64,000 bases of DNA from DATGMP01 sp035293565. Its GTDB lineage: Bacteria > Pseudomonadota > Alphaproteobacteria > BOG-932 > Roseiterribacteraceae. Shown in pieces: positions 25,961-34,255 of the stretch. A model generated the notes under the pieces. The model did not search any database. It was not told the DNA's origin and saw nothing but the letters and a program-made list of their open reading frames with translations. The number at the start of each line of letters is the position of its first letter. The stretch's first letter is position 1. A program made the position numbers and the translations under genes. Location: positions 1-64,000 of the forward strand of contig DATGMP010000033.1 of NCBI GenBank assembly GCA_035293565.1, in the 5' to 3' direction.

Positions 25961-26490
25961 GCCGAGGTGCGGGCAGCGGAGCAAGGAGCACGAAAAATCA
26001 TGGCGAAAACGGCGCCGCCGTATGGACCCGGAAGATCGCGAACATCGTACTGGTGGTCTTCCTGGTTTCAGATGTCGTCGCGCTAGGCCCAACCCTGCTG
26101 GCAGAAACCGCTAAAAACGTAACGCCTCCGGTATTCAGCAGCCGGGCAGTAACAATTGTGCCGATTGAAGATTTGCTAGCCAATCCAGCCAAATACAGCG
26201 GTCATGTGATCGGCTTCGAAGGGTACGACCATGAGGGTAAGCTTCCGACGCGTATGTTGTACGGAACTGATGATGAGGACAACCGGCCGGAGAACGCGAT
26301 CTGCATCGATCTTCTTCCCAAAGGTGGCATCCCGCCGCCTCTCCCTCCTCTCATGAGGATACCTCGGCTCACTAGTATGGCCGGTCTATTCACTGCCTTT
26401 CCGAAAGACGAACGGCAACACTGTGTCGGTCACCTAATGCCTAATGGAACAGACTTCAGAATCCTTAAAACTATTGATCCTCCAGGATGA
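25909..26490 (+). CDS. hypothetical membrane-anchored or secreted protein
   Basis: 193 residues as the longest frame; an ATG at 25939 is an alternative start. A single hydrophobic helix (IANIVLVVFLVSDVVAL) near residues 43-60 is a signal anchor. The rest looks soluble and has VPIEDLLANPAKYSGHVIGF, a pattern seen in small predicted OB-fold-like proteins. Codon use is visibly less GC-rich than the surrounding genes, which suggests recent acquisition. The region before the helix reads poorly, so the true start may be later or the 5' end damaged. Function unknown. Confidence 0.55.
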   Translation: MLQRSARAVGMDSRRRVSRGAGSGARSTKNHGENGAAVWTRKIANIVLVVFLVSDVVALGPTLLAETAKNVTPPVFSSRAVTIVPIEDLLANPAKYSGHVIGFEGYDHEGKLPTRMLYGTDDEDNRPENAICIDLLPKGGIPPPLPPLMRIPRLTSMAGLFTAFPKDERQHCVGHLMPNGTDFRILKTIDPPG

Positions 26491-26693
26491 GAGAGTCCCG
26501 GTCCGTCCGACGCTGCGGAGAGCGCGGCTATTGCGCGATTTATGTTCCCTGCGTCCGTCGATCGTCAGCTAGGGACTCGGGACGCCAATTGGCGAGATGC
26601 GGCCAGACTTGCGAGCTGGGATGAACGTCCCAAAGGTCGCAGGTAGGGAGATAGAATAACGCGCACGTCCGGCAACTCCAATACCATGCGAGC

Positions 26694-26728
26694 TTGACAA
26701 TATCCGCTATTTCGCTAAATATCGAAAT
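26694..26728 (+). promoter_or_regulatory. promoter and operator of the SdpR-like gene
   Basis: TTGACA at 26694-26699 is a perfect -35 box. An A/T-rich -10 (TAAATA or AAATAT, 26716-26722) follows at 16-17 nt. An inverted repeat ATTTCG-N8-CGAAAT (26709-26728) covers the -10 and ends directly at the ATG at 26729. Expected transcription start is at or next to the ATG, so the message would be leaderless; no Shine-Dalgarno sequence is present. The dyad fits autorepression by an ArsR-family protein. Confidence 0.6.
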
Positions 26729-27034
26729 ATGAATTTGGTCTTCAAGGCGCTTGCCGATCCGACGCGCCGGCAAATCCTGCAATTGCTGCGCGAGAAGCCG
26801 ATGAATGCGAGCGAGCTGGCGGAGCATTTCCCCATCGCCAAATCCACCCTTTCGGCCCACTTCGCCATCCTGCGCGAAGCCAATCTGATCGAGCCGAACA
26901 AAAGCGGCACCGTCATCACCTACATGCTCAAGGTCTCGGTGCTGGAGGAAGCTCTGCTGACCTTCGCCGAAACGGTGGGCATTGGCCTGCCCCTGCCCGC
27001 ACCACTGAAAAAAGCTCCAGGGAGGGCACGATGA
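26729..27034 (+). CDS. ArsR/SdpR-family winged-helix repressor
   Basis: 101 residues. FKALADPTRRQILQLLREKP is the standard ArsR opening, and LAEHFPIAKSTLSAHFAILREANLI is the recognition-helix region (quoted in pieces). No metal-binding Cys motif is present, consistent with the SdpR autorepressor group rather than metal sensors. The stop overlaps the next ATG (ATGA), so it is translated with an SdpI-like membrane protein, as in sdpR-sdpI pairs. It probably represses its own operon through the dyad over the promoter. Confidence 0.9.
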   Translation: MNLVFKALADPTRRQILQLLREKPMNASELAEHFPIAKSTLSAHFAILREANLIEPNKSGTVITYMLKVSVLEEALLTFAETVGIGLPLPAPLKKAPGRAR

Positions 27035-27693
27035 TCGACCGCAAGGCGCTCTGGATTTCCATCCTTCTCGTCTTCGCGATGGTTGCCGCCAATATCTGGC
27101 GGATCAGCCTGCTGCCGGACTGGCACCATGTGCCCGCTATGGTAATGGGCGAGCTCCGCATCATTCCCGTATTCTGGACGTTCACTCCTCCCCTGCTGGC
27201 GCTGTTCTTTATGGCGCTGATTTTGGCGCTTAATTGGAAATTCGGCCTGGAGCGAACAAGCCCGGAGGAAGCGGTGCGGCCCTGGCGGCGGCGTCAAAGC
27301 CTGGCACTGCTGTTCACGGTTGGGATGTTGGCTCTGGCGGAGGCTTTCAGCACGGCCCGCTCTTTGGGCTCGCTGCAATCGGTCGATGGGCTGACCTTCA
27401 GCCATGTCATGTCCGTAGTGGCAGGCATTTTCGTGATGACGTTTGGCAACATGCTGCCGAAAATGCCGCGGCTGACGGAACGTTTCTGTCCGCTTGATCC
27501 CTGGCAATGGAACCAGCATCTACGATTCCAGGGCAGGCTCGTCTTCGTCTTCGGGCTGGTCATGGCGGTGGGGATGCCGTTTCTGCCCATCAAGATGGCT
27601 GGTCCCGTGGGGCTTGGCCTGTCGCTGGCGGCTGTGGCAACGATCTTTTGGCATCGCGCCAAGGTGAAACGCGAATCCTCGCCCCAGCCCTGA
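27031..27693 (+). CDS. SdpI-family membrane protein
   Basis: 220 residues with about six membrane segments and DUF1648/SdpI features: an N-terminal RISLLPDWHHVP region and the characteristic GNMLPKMPRL before the last pair of helices. In Bacillus SdpI gives immunity to the SdpC toxin and acts with SdpR. In Gram-negative bacteria, homologues paired with an ArsR gene are common but their role is not established. No SdpC-like toxin is seen here. Confidence 0.82.
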   Translation: MIDRKALWISILLVFAMVAANIWRISLLPDWHHVPAMVMGELRIIPVFWTFTPPLLALFFMALILALNWKFGLERTSPEEAVRPWRRRQSLALLFTVGMLALAEAFSTARSLGSLQSVDGLTFSHVMSVVAGIFVMTFGNMLPKMPRLTERFCPLDPWQWNQHLRFQGRLVFVFGLVMAVGMPFLPIKMAGPVGLGLSLAAVATIFWHRAKVKRESSPQP

Positions 27694-27898
27694 CGCTCAG
27701 CAAATGCGGCCGTAGATAGTCTGAGATGGCCTTGCGCACCACTCGTCCGGCCTGACATTTACCGGAGCAGACTTTTCCTTGGTCCGCTCATGGCGAATTC
27801 CTGACCTGTCGCGCTGCTCCACGGAAGAGCCGCTTAGCGGCGCGACGCGGATGCGCGAAAGCGACCGAGCCGAGCTGGTGGCTCGGCAAGCATCTCGA

Positions 27899-28543
27899 TC
27901 AGGGGGTGGTCAGGATAAAATCGAGTCGTTCGGTCCCGATCGGGCTCGGCACGAAGCCGATCCCGTAATGGGCGGCAAAGCGGGCCGTGACATAGGCATG
28001 GATCGAGCGCGGATCGAGATCGGCCGCCGCCGTCCGGCCGGCCAGCGCCGCCGTGCGTTCGGCATCGAGCGCCGGCGCCGACCCGACCGCCGCCACGGTA
28101 GCGCCGTTCGACCGTGCCTCGACCGTGATCTGGCCGTTCTGCCCGAGCGAGTCCGCCGCCAGAAGCACCGCGTTGATCAGCACCTTGCCGAAACCACGCA
28201 CATTCTCGGGAAGTTGGAAATCGATCTCCGGTGGCCAGGTGAACGCGATGCGCGAACCGGTGAAGAACTGCCCGATCGCGCCGCGAATTTCTTCCCAAGA
28301 CGCGTCAGCCCCGGCGGCGCCATAAGCGAGCCGCAGAACCCTGAGCCTGCGCGATCCTTGCTCGGCGCTATGGGCGATCAGCGCCAGCGCCTCGGCCTCG
28401 AGCCCCCCGCCCGAGGATTCCTCCTCGGCGATCTCGCGGATCAGTTCGACGCCGTTATTGACCGCGCCCACCGGGCTCACGAGGTCATGACAGATGCGGG
28501 AGCAGACGAGCTCGAGAACCCGAAGATCGACGGAAACGCTCAT
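27899..28543 (-). CDS. chpT: histidine phosphotransferase ChpT
   Basis: 214 residues from the ATG at 28543. A longer frame to 28648 exists, but its extra residues look non-coding. The helical dimerisation part contains LVCSRICHDLVSPVGAVNNG, where H19 is the phosphorylated His. The rest is a degenerate HATPase-like fold without ATP-binding boxes. ChpT passes phosphate from CckA to CtrA and CpdR. Having ctrA and chpT within 5 kb is a nice context support. The 27694-27898 gap holds nothing recognisable. Confidence 0.85.
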   Translation of the reverse strand: MSVSVDLRVLELVCSRICHDLVSPVGAVNNGVELIREIAEEESSGGGLEAEALALIAHSAEQGSRRLRVLRLAYGAAGADASWEEIRGAIGQFFTGSRIAFTWPPEIDFQLPENVRGFGKVLINAVLLAADSLGQNGQITVEARSNGATVAAVGSAPALDAERTAALAGRTAAADLDPRSIHAYVTARFAAHYGIGFVPSPIGTERLDFILTTP

Positions 28544-28710
28544 GCACGGATCGTCCTGAAAAGGCGTGGCCACGAAGATGCCCGGATTTAGGCAGCTCGT
28601 CGTTAACAAAGCCTTTGCACGGACGGACCTCGGTAAGCAATCATTCAATCCGTGACCATTCCCTCAGGACCGCTTCGTGCTAGACAGCTTGCCGGAGCGT
28701 TTCGCGTAAG

Positions 28711-28795
28711 GCCCCCTTGGCGGAACAGGTAGACGCACACGACTTAAAATCGTGAGCCTTACGGCGTGCCGGTTCGAGTCCGGCAGGGGGCACCA
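28711..28795 (+). tRNA. tRNA-Leu (anticodon UAA)
   Basis: 85 nt including an encoded CCA. The acceptor stem GCCCCCT (28711-28717) pairs with AGGGGGC (28785-28791), with discriminator A. The anticodon stem is CACGA/TCGTG around CTTAAAA, giving anticodon TAA for UUA/UUG codons. There is a long variable arm as in type II tRNAs, and the T arm contains GGTTCGAGTCC. The 3' end is 2 nt from the stop of the convergent DUF2270 gene. I looked for a second copy of its 3' end as an att site and saw none. Confidence 0.97.
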
Positions 28796-28797
28796 GA

Positions 28798-29505
28798 TCA
28801 CGAGCTGCCGCGCGCCAGGTCCAGAAGCGCGTCCCGATGTCCGCTTATGCGCTGCGGCCTTCGCCCGCGGCGGCCGAGAAAGAAGGCGGCGAGCGCGATG
28901 ACGATCCATGTGCCGTGGAACAGGAGACCGGCGATCAGCACATACCCGCCGGGAATCGGTCCGATCATGGCGCGCCGCAGGAATTCGTCGAAGCTCGCGA
29001 CGGGCTCCGGATGGATCAGCAACTTGCCGACATAGGAGGTCGCCTGAATCAGAAAGATCCACCCGTAGTTCCGCCGCAGCCTTCGGCCGACCGCGTCGAG
29101 AAAGGAGATGTGGAGATTGGGGCGAAGATAGTCCTGGTAGAGCGTCTGGTTCCAACCATTGTCGGTGCGAACGCCCTCGCCACGCAGAATCGGCCCGAAG
29201 AGCTGGAGCTCCAGGATATGGGCGCGAATGCGCCAGAAGTCGAAGAAGCGATATCGCCGTGCCTCGACCGACAGAAAGAGGGCGACGAGCAGCCCCACCA
29301 GCACGAGGGGCAAGGCGGATGCGTCGGGATCGCTGAAGGTCAGCGAAAGCGCCAGACCCGTCGCCACGACCGCCCAGTTGGTGGTGGCGTCGAGGCGCGT
29401 ACGCCAAACCGTGCTGCGATAGACCTCGCCGCGATAGAGATGCGCGAGCGCGCCGAGCTCGGCCGGACTGAAAGCCGGCACAGTGCTTGAATGGACCTCG
29501 TCCAT
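28798..29505 (-). CDS. DUF2270 integral membrane protein
   Basis: 235 residues from the ATG at 29505, which has GGGAGG 7-8 nt upstream; an ATG five codons earlier (29520) is less likely. It carries the DUF2270 features LYRGEVYRSTVWRTRLD, a pair of helices, YRFFDFWRIRAHILE and a second helix pair with PGGYVLIAGLLFHGTW. Function of the family is unknown. It sits tail-to-tail with the tRNA-Leu gene. Confidence 0.88.
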   Translation of the reverse strand: MDEVHSSTVPAFSPAELGALAHLYRGEVYRSTVWRTRLDATTNWAVVATGLALSLTFSDPDASALPLVLVGLLVALFLSVEARRYRFFDFWRIRAHILELQLFGPILRGEGVRTDNGWNQTLYQDYLRPNLHISFLDAVGRRLRRNYGWIFLIQATSYVGKLLIHPEPVASFDEFLRRAMIGPIPGGYVLIAGLLFHGTWIVIALAAFFLGRRGRRPQRISGHRDALLDLARGSS

Positions 29506-29520
29506 AGCCGATCCTCCCAT

Positions 29521-29844
29521 GCTGCGCGCGTTTCGGCGTCAGCCTCGACGCGTGCCCGACGCGTGAGCGCGCTCGTCATGAGAACCCGGCTATGGATTTT
29601 GTCCAGCTGTCCGCAAAAGGGTAGTGGGTGAGTCTGAACCCGTCTCCTCATGATCGATGTAGACGCCTCTGCCGGCGATTGCCGGCGCTGGGCGACATGA
29701 TGAGAGATCGAGGGGCGACGATACCCCAATGCGAGCCAGGAGCCGACAACCCGCAGGGCACACCAATTAAGTATTGTGTCCCCGAAATTTGCGGGCGGCC
29801 TGCCGAGGTCCTCTCGAAAGGCGCAGACGGTCGCCGCTATGCGT
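29521..29844. other. intergenic stretch without a recognised gene
   Basis: About 320 nt between the DUF2270 start and the glutathione peroxidase stop. Short frames here are arginine/serine-rich shadows. The string TAAGTATTGTGTCCCCG at 29768-29784 is A/T-rich compared with its surroundings, but no inverted repeats or transposase remnant could be defined. Promoter for the DUF2270 gene presumably lies at its left end. Confidence 0.4.
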
Positions 29845-30399
29845 TCAACCCTTCGCCAGCTCGCCCTCGATCGCCTTCGTGATCATCGGGTCGTCCGGCG
29901 TGATGTCCGGCGCGAAACGTCCCACGACGTTGCCGTGGCGATCGATCAGGAACTTCTCGAAGTTCCACATGATGTCAGTATCGTTGGTAGGGCCGAGGCC
30001 GTGCTTTTCGAGAGTCGCCTTGAGCGCGCTGTCCGGCTTGGCCGCGGCTTTCGGCTTGGCAGCGATCAGGTGCTTGTAGAGCGCGTGCTGCGTCGAGCCT
30101 TTCGTCGACAGCTTGGCGAACATCGGGAACTGCACATTGAACTTGGTGGTGCAGAATTCCTTGATTTCGTCGTTGGTGCCCGGCTCCTGCGCGCCGAAAT
30201 CGTTGGCCGGGAAACCCAGGACCTCGAAGCCCTTGTCGCGATAGGTCTCGTAGACCTTCTCCAGCGCCGCATATTGCGGCGTCAGCCCGCAAGCGGACGC
30301 CACATTCACGATCATGAGGACCGAGCCCTCATACTCGCCGAGCGACGCATCGGCGCCGTCGATCTTGTGCACCGGGATCTGATAAAGCGGGGCGGTCAT
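29845..30399 (-). CDS. glutathione peroxidase family protein
   Basis: 184 residues. The thioredoxin-fold peroxidase motifs are VASACGLTPQY with peroxidatic C37, FPANDFGAQEPG with Q71, and WNFEKFL with the active-site Trp and Asn. It is a Cys enzyme, not selenocysteine. The usual NQF is NDF here. It reduces H2O2 or lipid hydroperoxides in the cytoplasm, more often with thioredoxin than glutathione in bacteria. Single gene with GGAG upstream; no operon partner. Confidence 0.92.
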   Translation of the reverse strand: MTAPLYQIPVHKIDGADASLGEYEGSVLMIVNVASACGLTPQYAALEKVYETYRDKGFEVLGFPANDFGAQEPGTNDEIKEFCTTKFNVQFPMFAKLSTKGSTQHALYKHLIAAKPKAAAKPDSALKATLEKHGLGPTNDTDIMWNFEKFLIDRHGNVVGRFAPDITPDDPMITKAIEGELAKG

Positions 30400-30473
30400 G
30401 GGCGGCGCTCCTTCCGAGAGGCGGGAGCGCGATCCTATGGCCGCCCCGGGCCCGATTCAAGCGGAAGCGATGC

Positions 30474-32492
30474 TCAAGCGCGCGCCGTCGCGTTCGCCTC
30501 CTGCTGGACCCGTTCGAGCAGGCGGGTCGGCGCCTCGGCCATATGGTCGAAGCGCCGCCTGAAGCTGCCGACGCCCATCGTGCGCGAGCGCAGATCGATG
30601 ATCAGATCATGCAGCTCGGCCTCGGGCACCAGCGCCTCGACATCGTCCCAGCCCGGCCAGCCGGACCGCTCGGCGAACCCCAGTATCTGCCCTCGTCGAC
30701 CGGTGACGATGCGCTGCGCCGCGGCGGTGAAGTCGTTCGGCACGCTGATCGTGACGTGATCCACCGGCTCCAGCAGGAACGGCTCGCAGGCCTCGAGCCC
30801 ATCGTGGATCGCCGTCCGCGTGACCGACTTGAACGCCATGTCCGAACTGTCGACGGAATGGAAGGTGCCGTCCAACAACGTCACCGAGACGTCGACCACC
30901 GGGTAGCCCAGCGGACCCTTTCCCATCGAATCCTCGGCCGCCTCGCCCACCGCGGGGATGTATTGACGCGGAATGGCGCCGCCCACGATCTTGTCGACGA
31001 AGCAGAAGCCGTCGCCCCGACGTCGGGGCTCGATCTCGATGGTGATGTCGGCGAACTGGCCATGGCCGCCGGTCTGGCGCTTGAGGCGCGAATGCTGCTT
31101 GGCCTTGCGCCGAATGGTCTCGCGGAAGGGCACGCGCGGCTTGGCGGTATGCAGCGTCAGCTTGTTGGCGCGCGAAATCCGCTCGATGGCCGCGTTCAGA
31201 TGCATCTCGCCCTGGCCCTGGAGAATGGTCTCGTCGGTCTGCGCGCTGTGCACCAGCGACAGTGACGGATCCTCTTCGACGAGCTTCTGCAGCGCGACCG
31301 AGAGCTTCACCTCGTCCTTGCGGTCGGCGCTGGCGATGGCGAGCGCGAAGACAGGCTCGGGCGGCTCGGGGAAGGTCGCATCGGGGACGGTTCCGGACGC
31401 GGTCAGCATCGATCCGGTGTGCGCGGTCTCCAGCCGGCCGAAGGCCGCGAGATCACCAATGCGCGCCTCGGTCGCCTTTTGCGACGAGCCGCCGGGCATC
31501 ATGAAGATGCCGCCGACGCGAATCCCGGCCAAGGTGCCTCCGTCCTGGACGCTCCCGCGCCAGACCCGACCGTAGGACAGTTTGCCGGCCTGCGAGCCAT
31601 GCTGCGTCTTGAAGATCTGCACCAGCGTCTCGCCTTCGGGCGCGATCCCTTTGCGCGCGGCCGTCTCCGCCGGATCGGGACAATCATGACGGAGCGCTTT
31701 CCACAGCCGGAATACGCCGTTGTCACGGTCCGCGGAACCCATCAGCACTTCGACGATCGCGCCGGAGGCCTGGTCCTTGTGGAGCTGCCGGTAGATCTCG
31801 ATCGGGGTCGGCTTCAGATCCTCCACGATCTTCTCCAGCAGAACATCGTCATGGTCGGCCAGGACCTCGACCAGGCCGGCCAGCGCTTCCTCTTCCCGCC
31901 CCTTCACGTCGGCCGGCAGTTCGATCAGTTCGGAGGGCATGCCGTCGCGATAACGGTATGCGCGCTCGCTCACCACATCGACATAGCCCGAGACGGCGCC
32001 GTCCTTGTCGCGGATCGGCACTTGGCGCAGCACCATGGGACGCCGGGAATGGACCTGGAGGGCCGCCATCGTGTCGCGCACGCGGCCGGCCAGCGTGTCG
32101 ATCTTGTTCACGAATACGACGTGCGGCGTGCCCTGATCCTCGAGCAGCTTCAGCAGCGGCGCCACCGCGAGCGTGCGCTCCTCCGATGGTTCGCACACGA
32201 TGACCGCCATGTCGACGACAGCGAGCGCCGCCAGCGCTTCATACTGGAACTCGACCGACCCCGGGCAGTCGAGGATCGACCAGGGGTCGCCCATGAAATT
32301 GCAGTGACCGAGCGTCATCTCGGTCCCCATTGCACGGTCGCGGGCCTCGGTCGCGCGGCGGAAAGGACTGCCGGCGGCCGCAAGCATGTGCTCGAAAAGG
32401 GTAGATTTTCCGGTGCCCTGGGGCCCGACCAGGGCCACCGATCTGGCGCGTGCAGCGCCCCCCGAACCGTTCATCGCAGATGTTGACGCCAT
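30474..32492 (-). CDS. elongation factor G-like GTPase
   Basis: 672 residues, slightly shorter than EF-G. G1 is GPQGTGKST, followed by LDCPG and NKID. C-terminal EF-G domains III-V are recognisable (VPFRETIRRKAKQHSRLKRQ, QTGGHGQFAD, ADITIEIEP). The effector region is diverged from canonical FusA. This matches the EF-G-like paralogue group found in many alphaproteobacteria, whose role (alternative translocation, ribosome recycling or regulation) is not defined. A monocistronic gene with AGGAGG before the ATG, away from any ribosomal protein genes. Confidence 0.9.
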   Translation of the reverse strand: MASTSAMNGSGGAARARSVALVGPQGTGKSTLFEHMLAAAGSPFRRATEARDRAMGTEMTLGHCNFMGDPWSILDCPGSVEFQYEALAALAVVDMAVIVCEPSEERTLAVAPLLKLLEDQGTPHVVFVNKIDTLAGRVRDTMAALQVHSRRPMVLRQVPIRDKDGAVSGYVDVVSERAYRYRDGMPSELIELPADVKGREEEALAGLVEVLADHDDVLLEKIVEDLKPTPIEIYRQLHKDQASGAIVEVLMGSADRDNGVFRLWKALRHDCPDPAETAARKGIAPEGETLVQIFKTQHGSQAGKLSYGRVWRGSVQDGGTLAGIRVGGIFMMPGGSSQKATEARIGDLAAFGRLETAHTGSMLTASGTVPDATFPEPPEPVFALAIASADRKDEVKLSVALQKLVEEDPSLSLVHSAQTDETILQGQGEMHLNAAIERISRANKLTLHTAKPRVPFRETIRRKAKQHSRLKRQTGGHGQFADITIEIEPRRRGDGFCFVDKIVGGAIPRQYIPAVGEAAEDSMGKGPLGYPVVDVSVTLLDGTFHSVDSSDMAFKSVTRTAIHDGLEACEPFLLEPVDHVTISVPNDFTAAAQRIVTGRRGQILGFAERSGWPGWDDVEALVPEAELHDLIIDLRSRTMGVGSFRRRFDHMAEAPTRLLERVQQEANATARA

Positions 32493-32598
32493 GCCGTGGC
32501 CTCCTCTCCTCCGCCGAAGAGCTGAACCGCGCCGGCCCCACTGGTCGAGGTCGCGCGAACGCTCCTTTCCAGTTTGATCTCGCTCACTCTAACCGATA

Positions 32599-33786
32599 TT
32601 GCTTCGCCCCGGCAGCCCCATCGAGACTCCCGATCTGACCCTCTCGGACGCAATCAAGACTGAGCCAGTCCGGCCCGCAAAACGATCCGTCGCGCTGGTC
32701 TATTGGGGTCGTCAGGGCGGAGGCGCCGCGTTGTTGACCCGGATCGCCCGCGCGATGACGCGCGATCCCAGGCTCGACCTTTCGGTCTCCTATTCGCGCC
32801 AGAGCGAGGTCGAAACCGGAGAGCTCGACGGCATCCGCAGCTTCCCCATCGACACTTTCGCCGGCGCCGCTTCGTTCATCACCCGTTCATTCGCCGCGCC
32901 CGGAAAGGTGAATCGCGTCATCGAACGGATGCGGGACAGCGGCATCGATACGATTGCGACGATCATGCCGCATGTCTGGGGCGGCCTGCTGCTGCGCGCT
33001 GCGCGCCGTGCGGGCATTCGGACCGCGCTGTTCGTGCACGACGCCGATCCGCATCCGGGCGAACGCCGGCCGATCCTGGATTTTCTGGCGCGCCGCGAGA
33101 TCCGCGAAAGCGATCTCATCGTGACGCTGTCCGACCATGTCGCGGAGCGGCTTCTGGCGCGCGGCGATGTCGAGGAAGATCGCCTTGTCCGGCTCTATCA
33201 TCCGATCCTGGATTATGCGCCGCCGAGCCCCCGCTCCGCGCGACCGAGACCGTTCCGGCTGCTCTTCTTCGGCCGCATCCTGCCCTACAAGGGCCTGCCG
33301 CTCCTCCTCGAAGCCTTTCGCCGGCTCCGGACCGAGGGCTTGGAATGCAGCTTGACCGTCGCCGGTCGGGGGCGGATCGAAGCCCCCGCGGAATTGCTGA
33401 ATCAACCCGGTCTCGCGATCCAGACCGGATGGATCGCGCCGGCCAAGATAGGCGACCTTCTGGCCGAGGCCGACGCAATGGTTCTGCCTTATCGCGAAGC
33501 CAGCCAGTCGGGCGTCGTCGCCGCAGCCTACGGCTCCGGTCTCCCGGTGATCGCCACGCCCGTCGGAGGCCTCACCGAGCAGGTGGCGGCCGACGAGACC
33601 GGCATTCTTGCCGAGGCGCCGACGGCCGAGGCGCTGGCCCAGGCGATCCGACGCCTTGTCGAGAGCCCGGAGCTCTACGAAACCTGCCGCACCGGCGTCG
33701 CCCGGTACGCCGACGCGCATTCGGCCGCCCGTTTCGCTGTCGCGCTCGGCGACGCGCTTCTGGATCGATCAGCGGGAAACGGGTAG
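32599..33786 (+). CDS. glycosyltransferase family 4
   Basis: 395 residues from a TTG at 32599, the only usable start before conserved sequence. The acceptor domain begins VALVYWGRQGGGAALLTRI. The donor domain has LLFFGRILPYKGLPLLLEAF and YREASQSGVVAAAYGSGLPVIAT. It is divergent from the EF-G-like gene and outside the main glycan cluster. A membrane- or surface-glycan role is inferred only from family. Confidence 0.88.
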   Translation: MLRPGSPIETPDLTLSDAIKTEPVRPAKRSVALVYWGRQGGGAALLTRIARAMTRDPRLDLSVSYSRQSEVETGELDGIRSFPIDTFAGAASFITRSFAAPGKVNRVIERMRDSGIDTIATIMPHVWGGLLLRAARRAGIRTALFVHDADPHPGERRPILDFLARREIRESDLIVTLSDHVAERLLARGDVEEDRLVRLYHPILDYAPPSPRSARPRPFRLLFFGRILPYKGLPLLLEAFRRLRTEGLECSLTVAGRGRIEAPAELLNQPGLAIQTGWIAPAKIGDLLAEADAMVLPYREASQSGVVAAAYGSGLPVIATPVGGLTEQVAADETGILAEAPTAEALAQAIRRLVESPELYETCRTGVARYADAHSAARFAVALGDALLDRSAGNG

Positions 33787-33818
33787 CCTCGCGCTGAATC
33801 GGCTTCAGGAGCGCGAGC

Positions 33819-34247
33819 ATGAAACGGCTAAGCGTAGTGTTGCTCGGGCTCGCCTTGCTGGCGATGCCGGCCGGGGCCGAGCCGCCCGCCGCGCTCTCCA
33901 CGCTGAAGGCTTTGCCGCGCGCCGATGTAAGCCGTCTGCTCGGCTCCTGGGAGGTCGCCGAGATGGCCCCCCTCAAGATGGTCTACGAGTTCCAAGCCGG
34001 CACGATGGCGATGCATGGGAAAAATGCGGAGCTTGGCTCGACGTTCGAGCTCACCATGGATGCCGATTATCGATCAGCCGGGACGGACGCCATCTGGGTT
34101 ATCGCGACCCGCCCGCGCGGCGGCCCCGACGAGGAGCCGCCGACCGCGGATGGACCATCGATCATGGGCATCCAGCTGACCGGAAACGACCGCGCGATTC
34201 TGGTGGTCTCGACCAACGAACGTTTCACGTTGATCAAGGTCCCCTGA
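33819..34247 (+). CDS. hypothetical exported protein
   Basis: 142 residues. A clear Sec signal peptide (MKRLSVVLLGLALLAMPAGA, cleavage after residue 20) precedes a small domain with LLGSWEVAEMAPLKMVYEF, reminiscent of lipocalin-like or DUF-type beta barrels. No Cys. AGGAG lies 8 nt before the ATG. Convergent with nudC, with stops 9 nt apart. Function unknown. Confidence 0.75.
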   Translation: MKRLSVVLLGLALLAMPAGAEPPAALSTLKALPRADVSRLLGSWEVAEMAPLKMVYEFQAGTMAMHGKNAELGSTFELTMDADYRSAGTDAIWVIATRPRGGPDEEPPTADGPSIMGIQLTGNDRAILVVSTNERFTLIKVP

Positions 34248-34255
34248 CGTTCGCC

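Noticed and set aside
28711..28795. tRNA-Leu as an integration site of a mobile element
   Set aside because: No second copy of the tRNA 3' end and no integrase within the window.
29768..29784. A/T-rich string as a transposon end
   Set aside because: No inverted partner and no transposase frame nearby.
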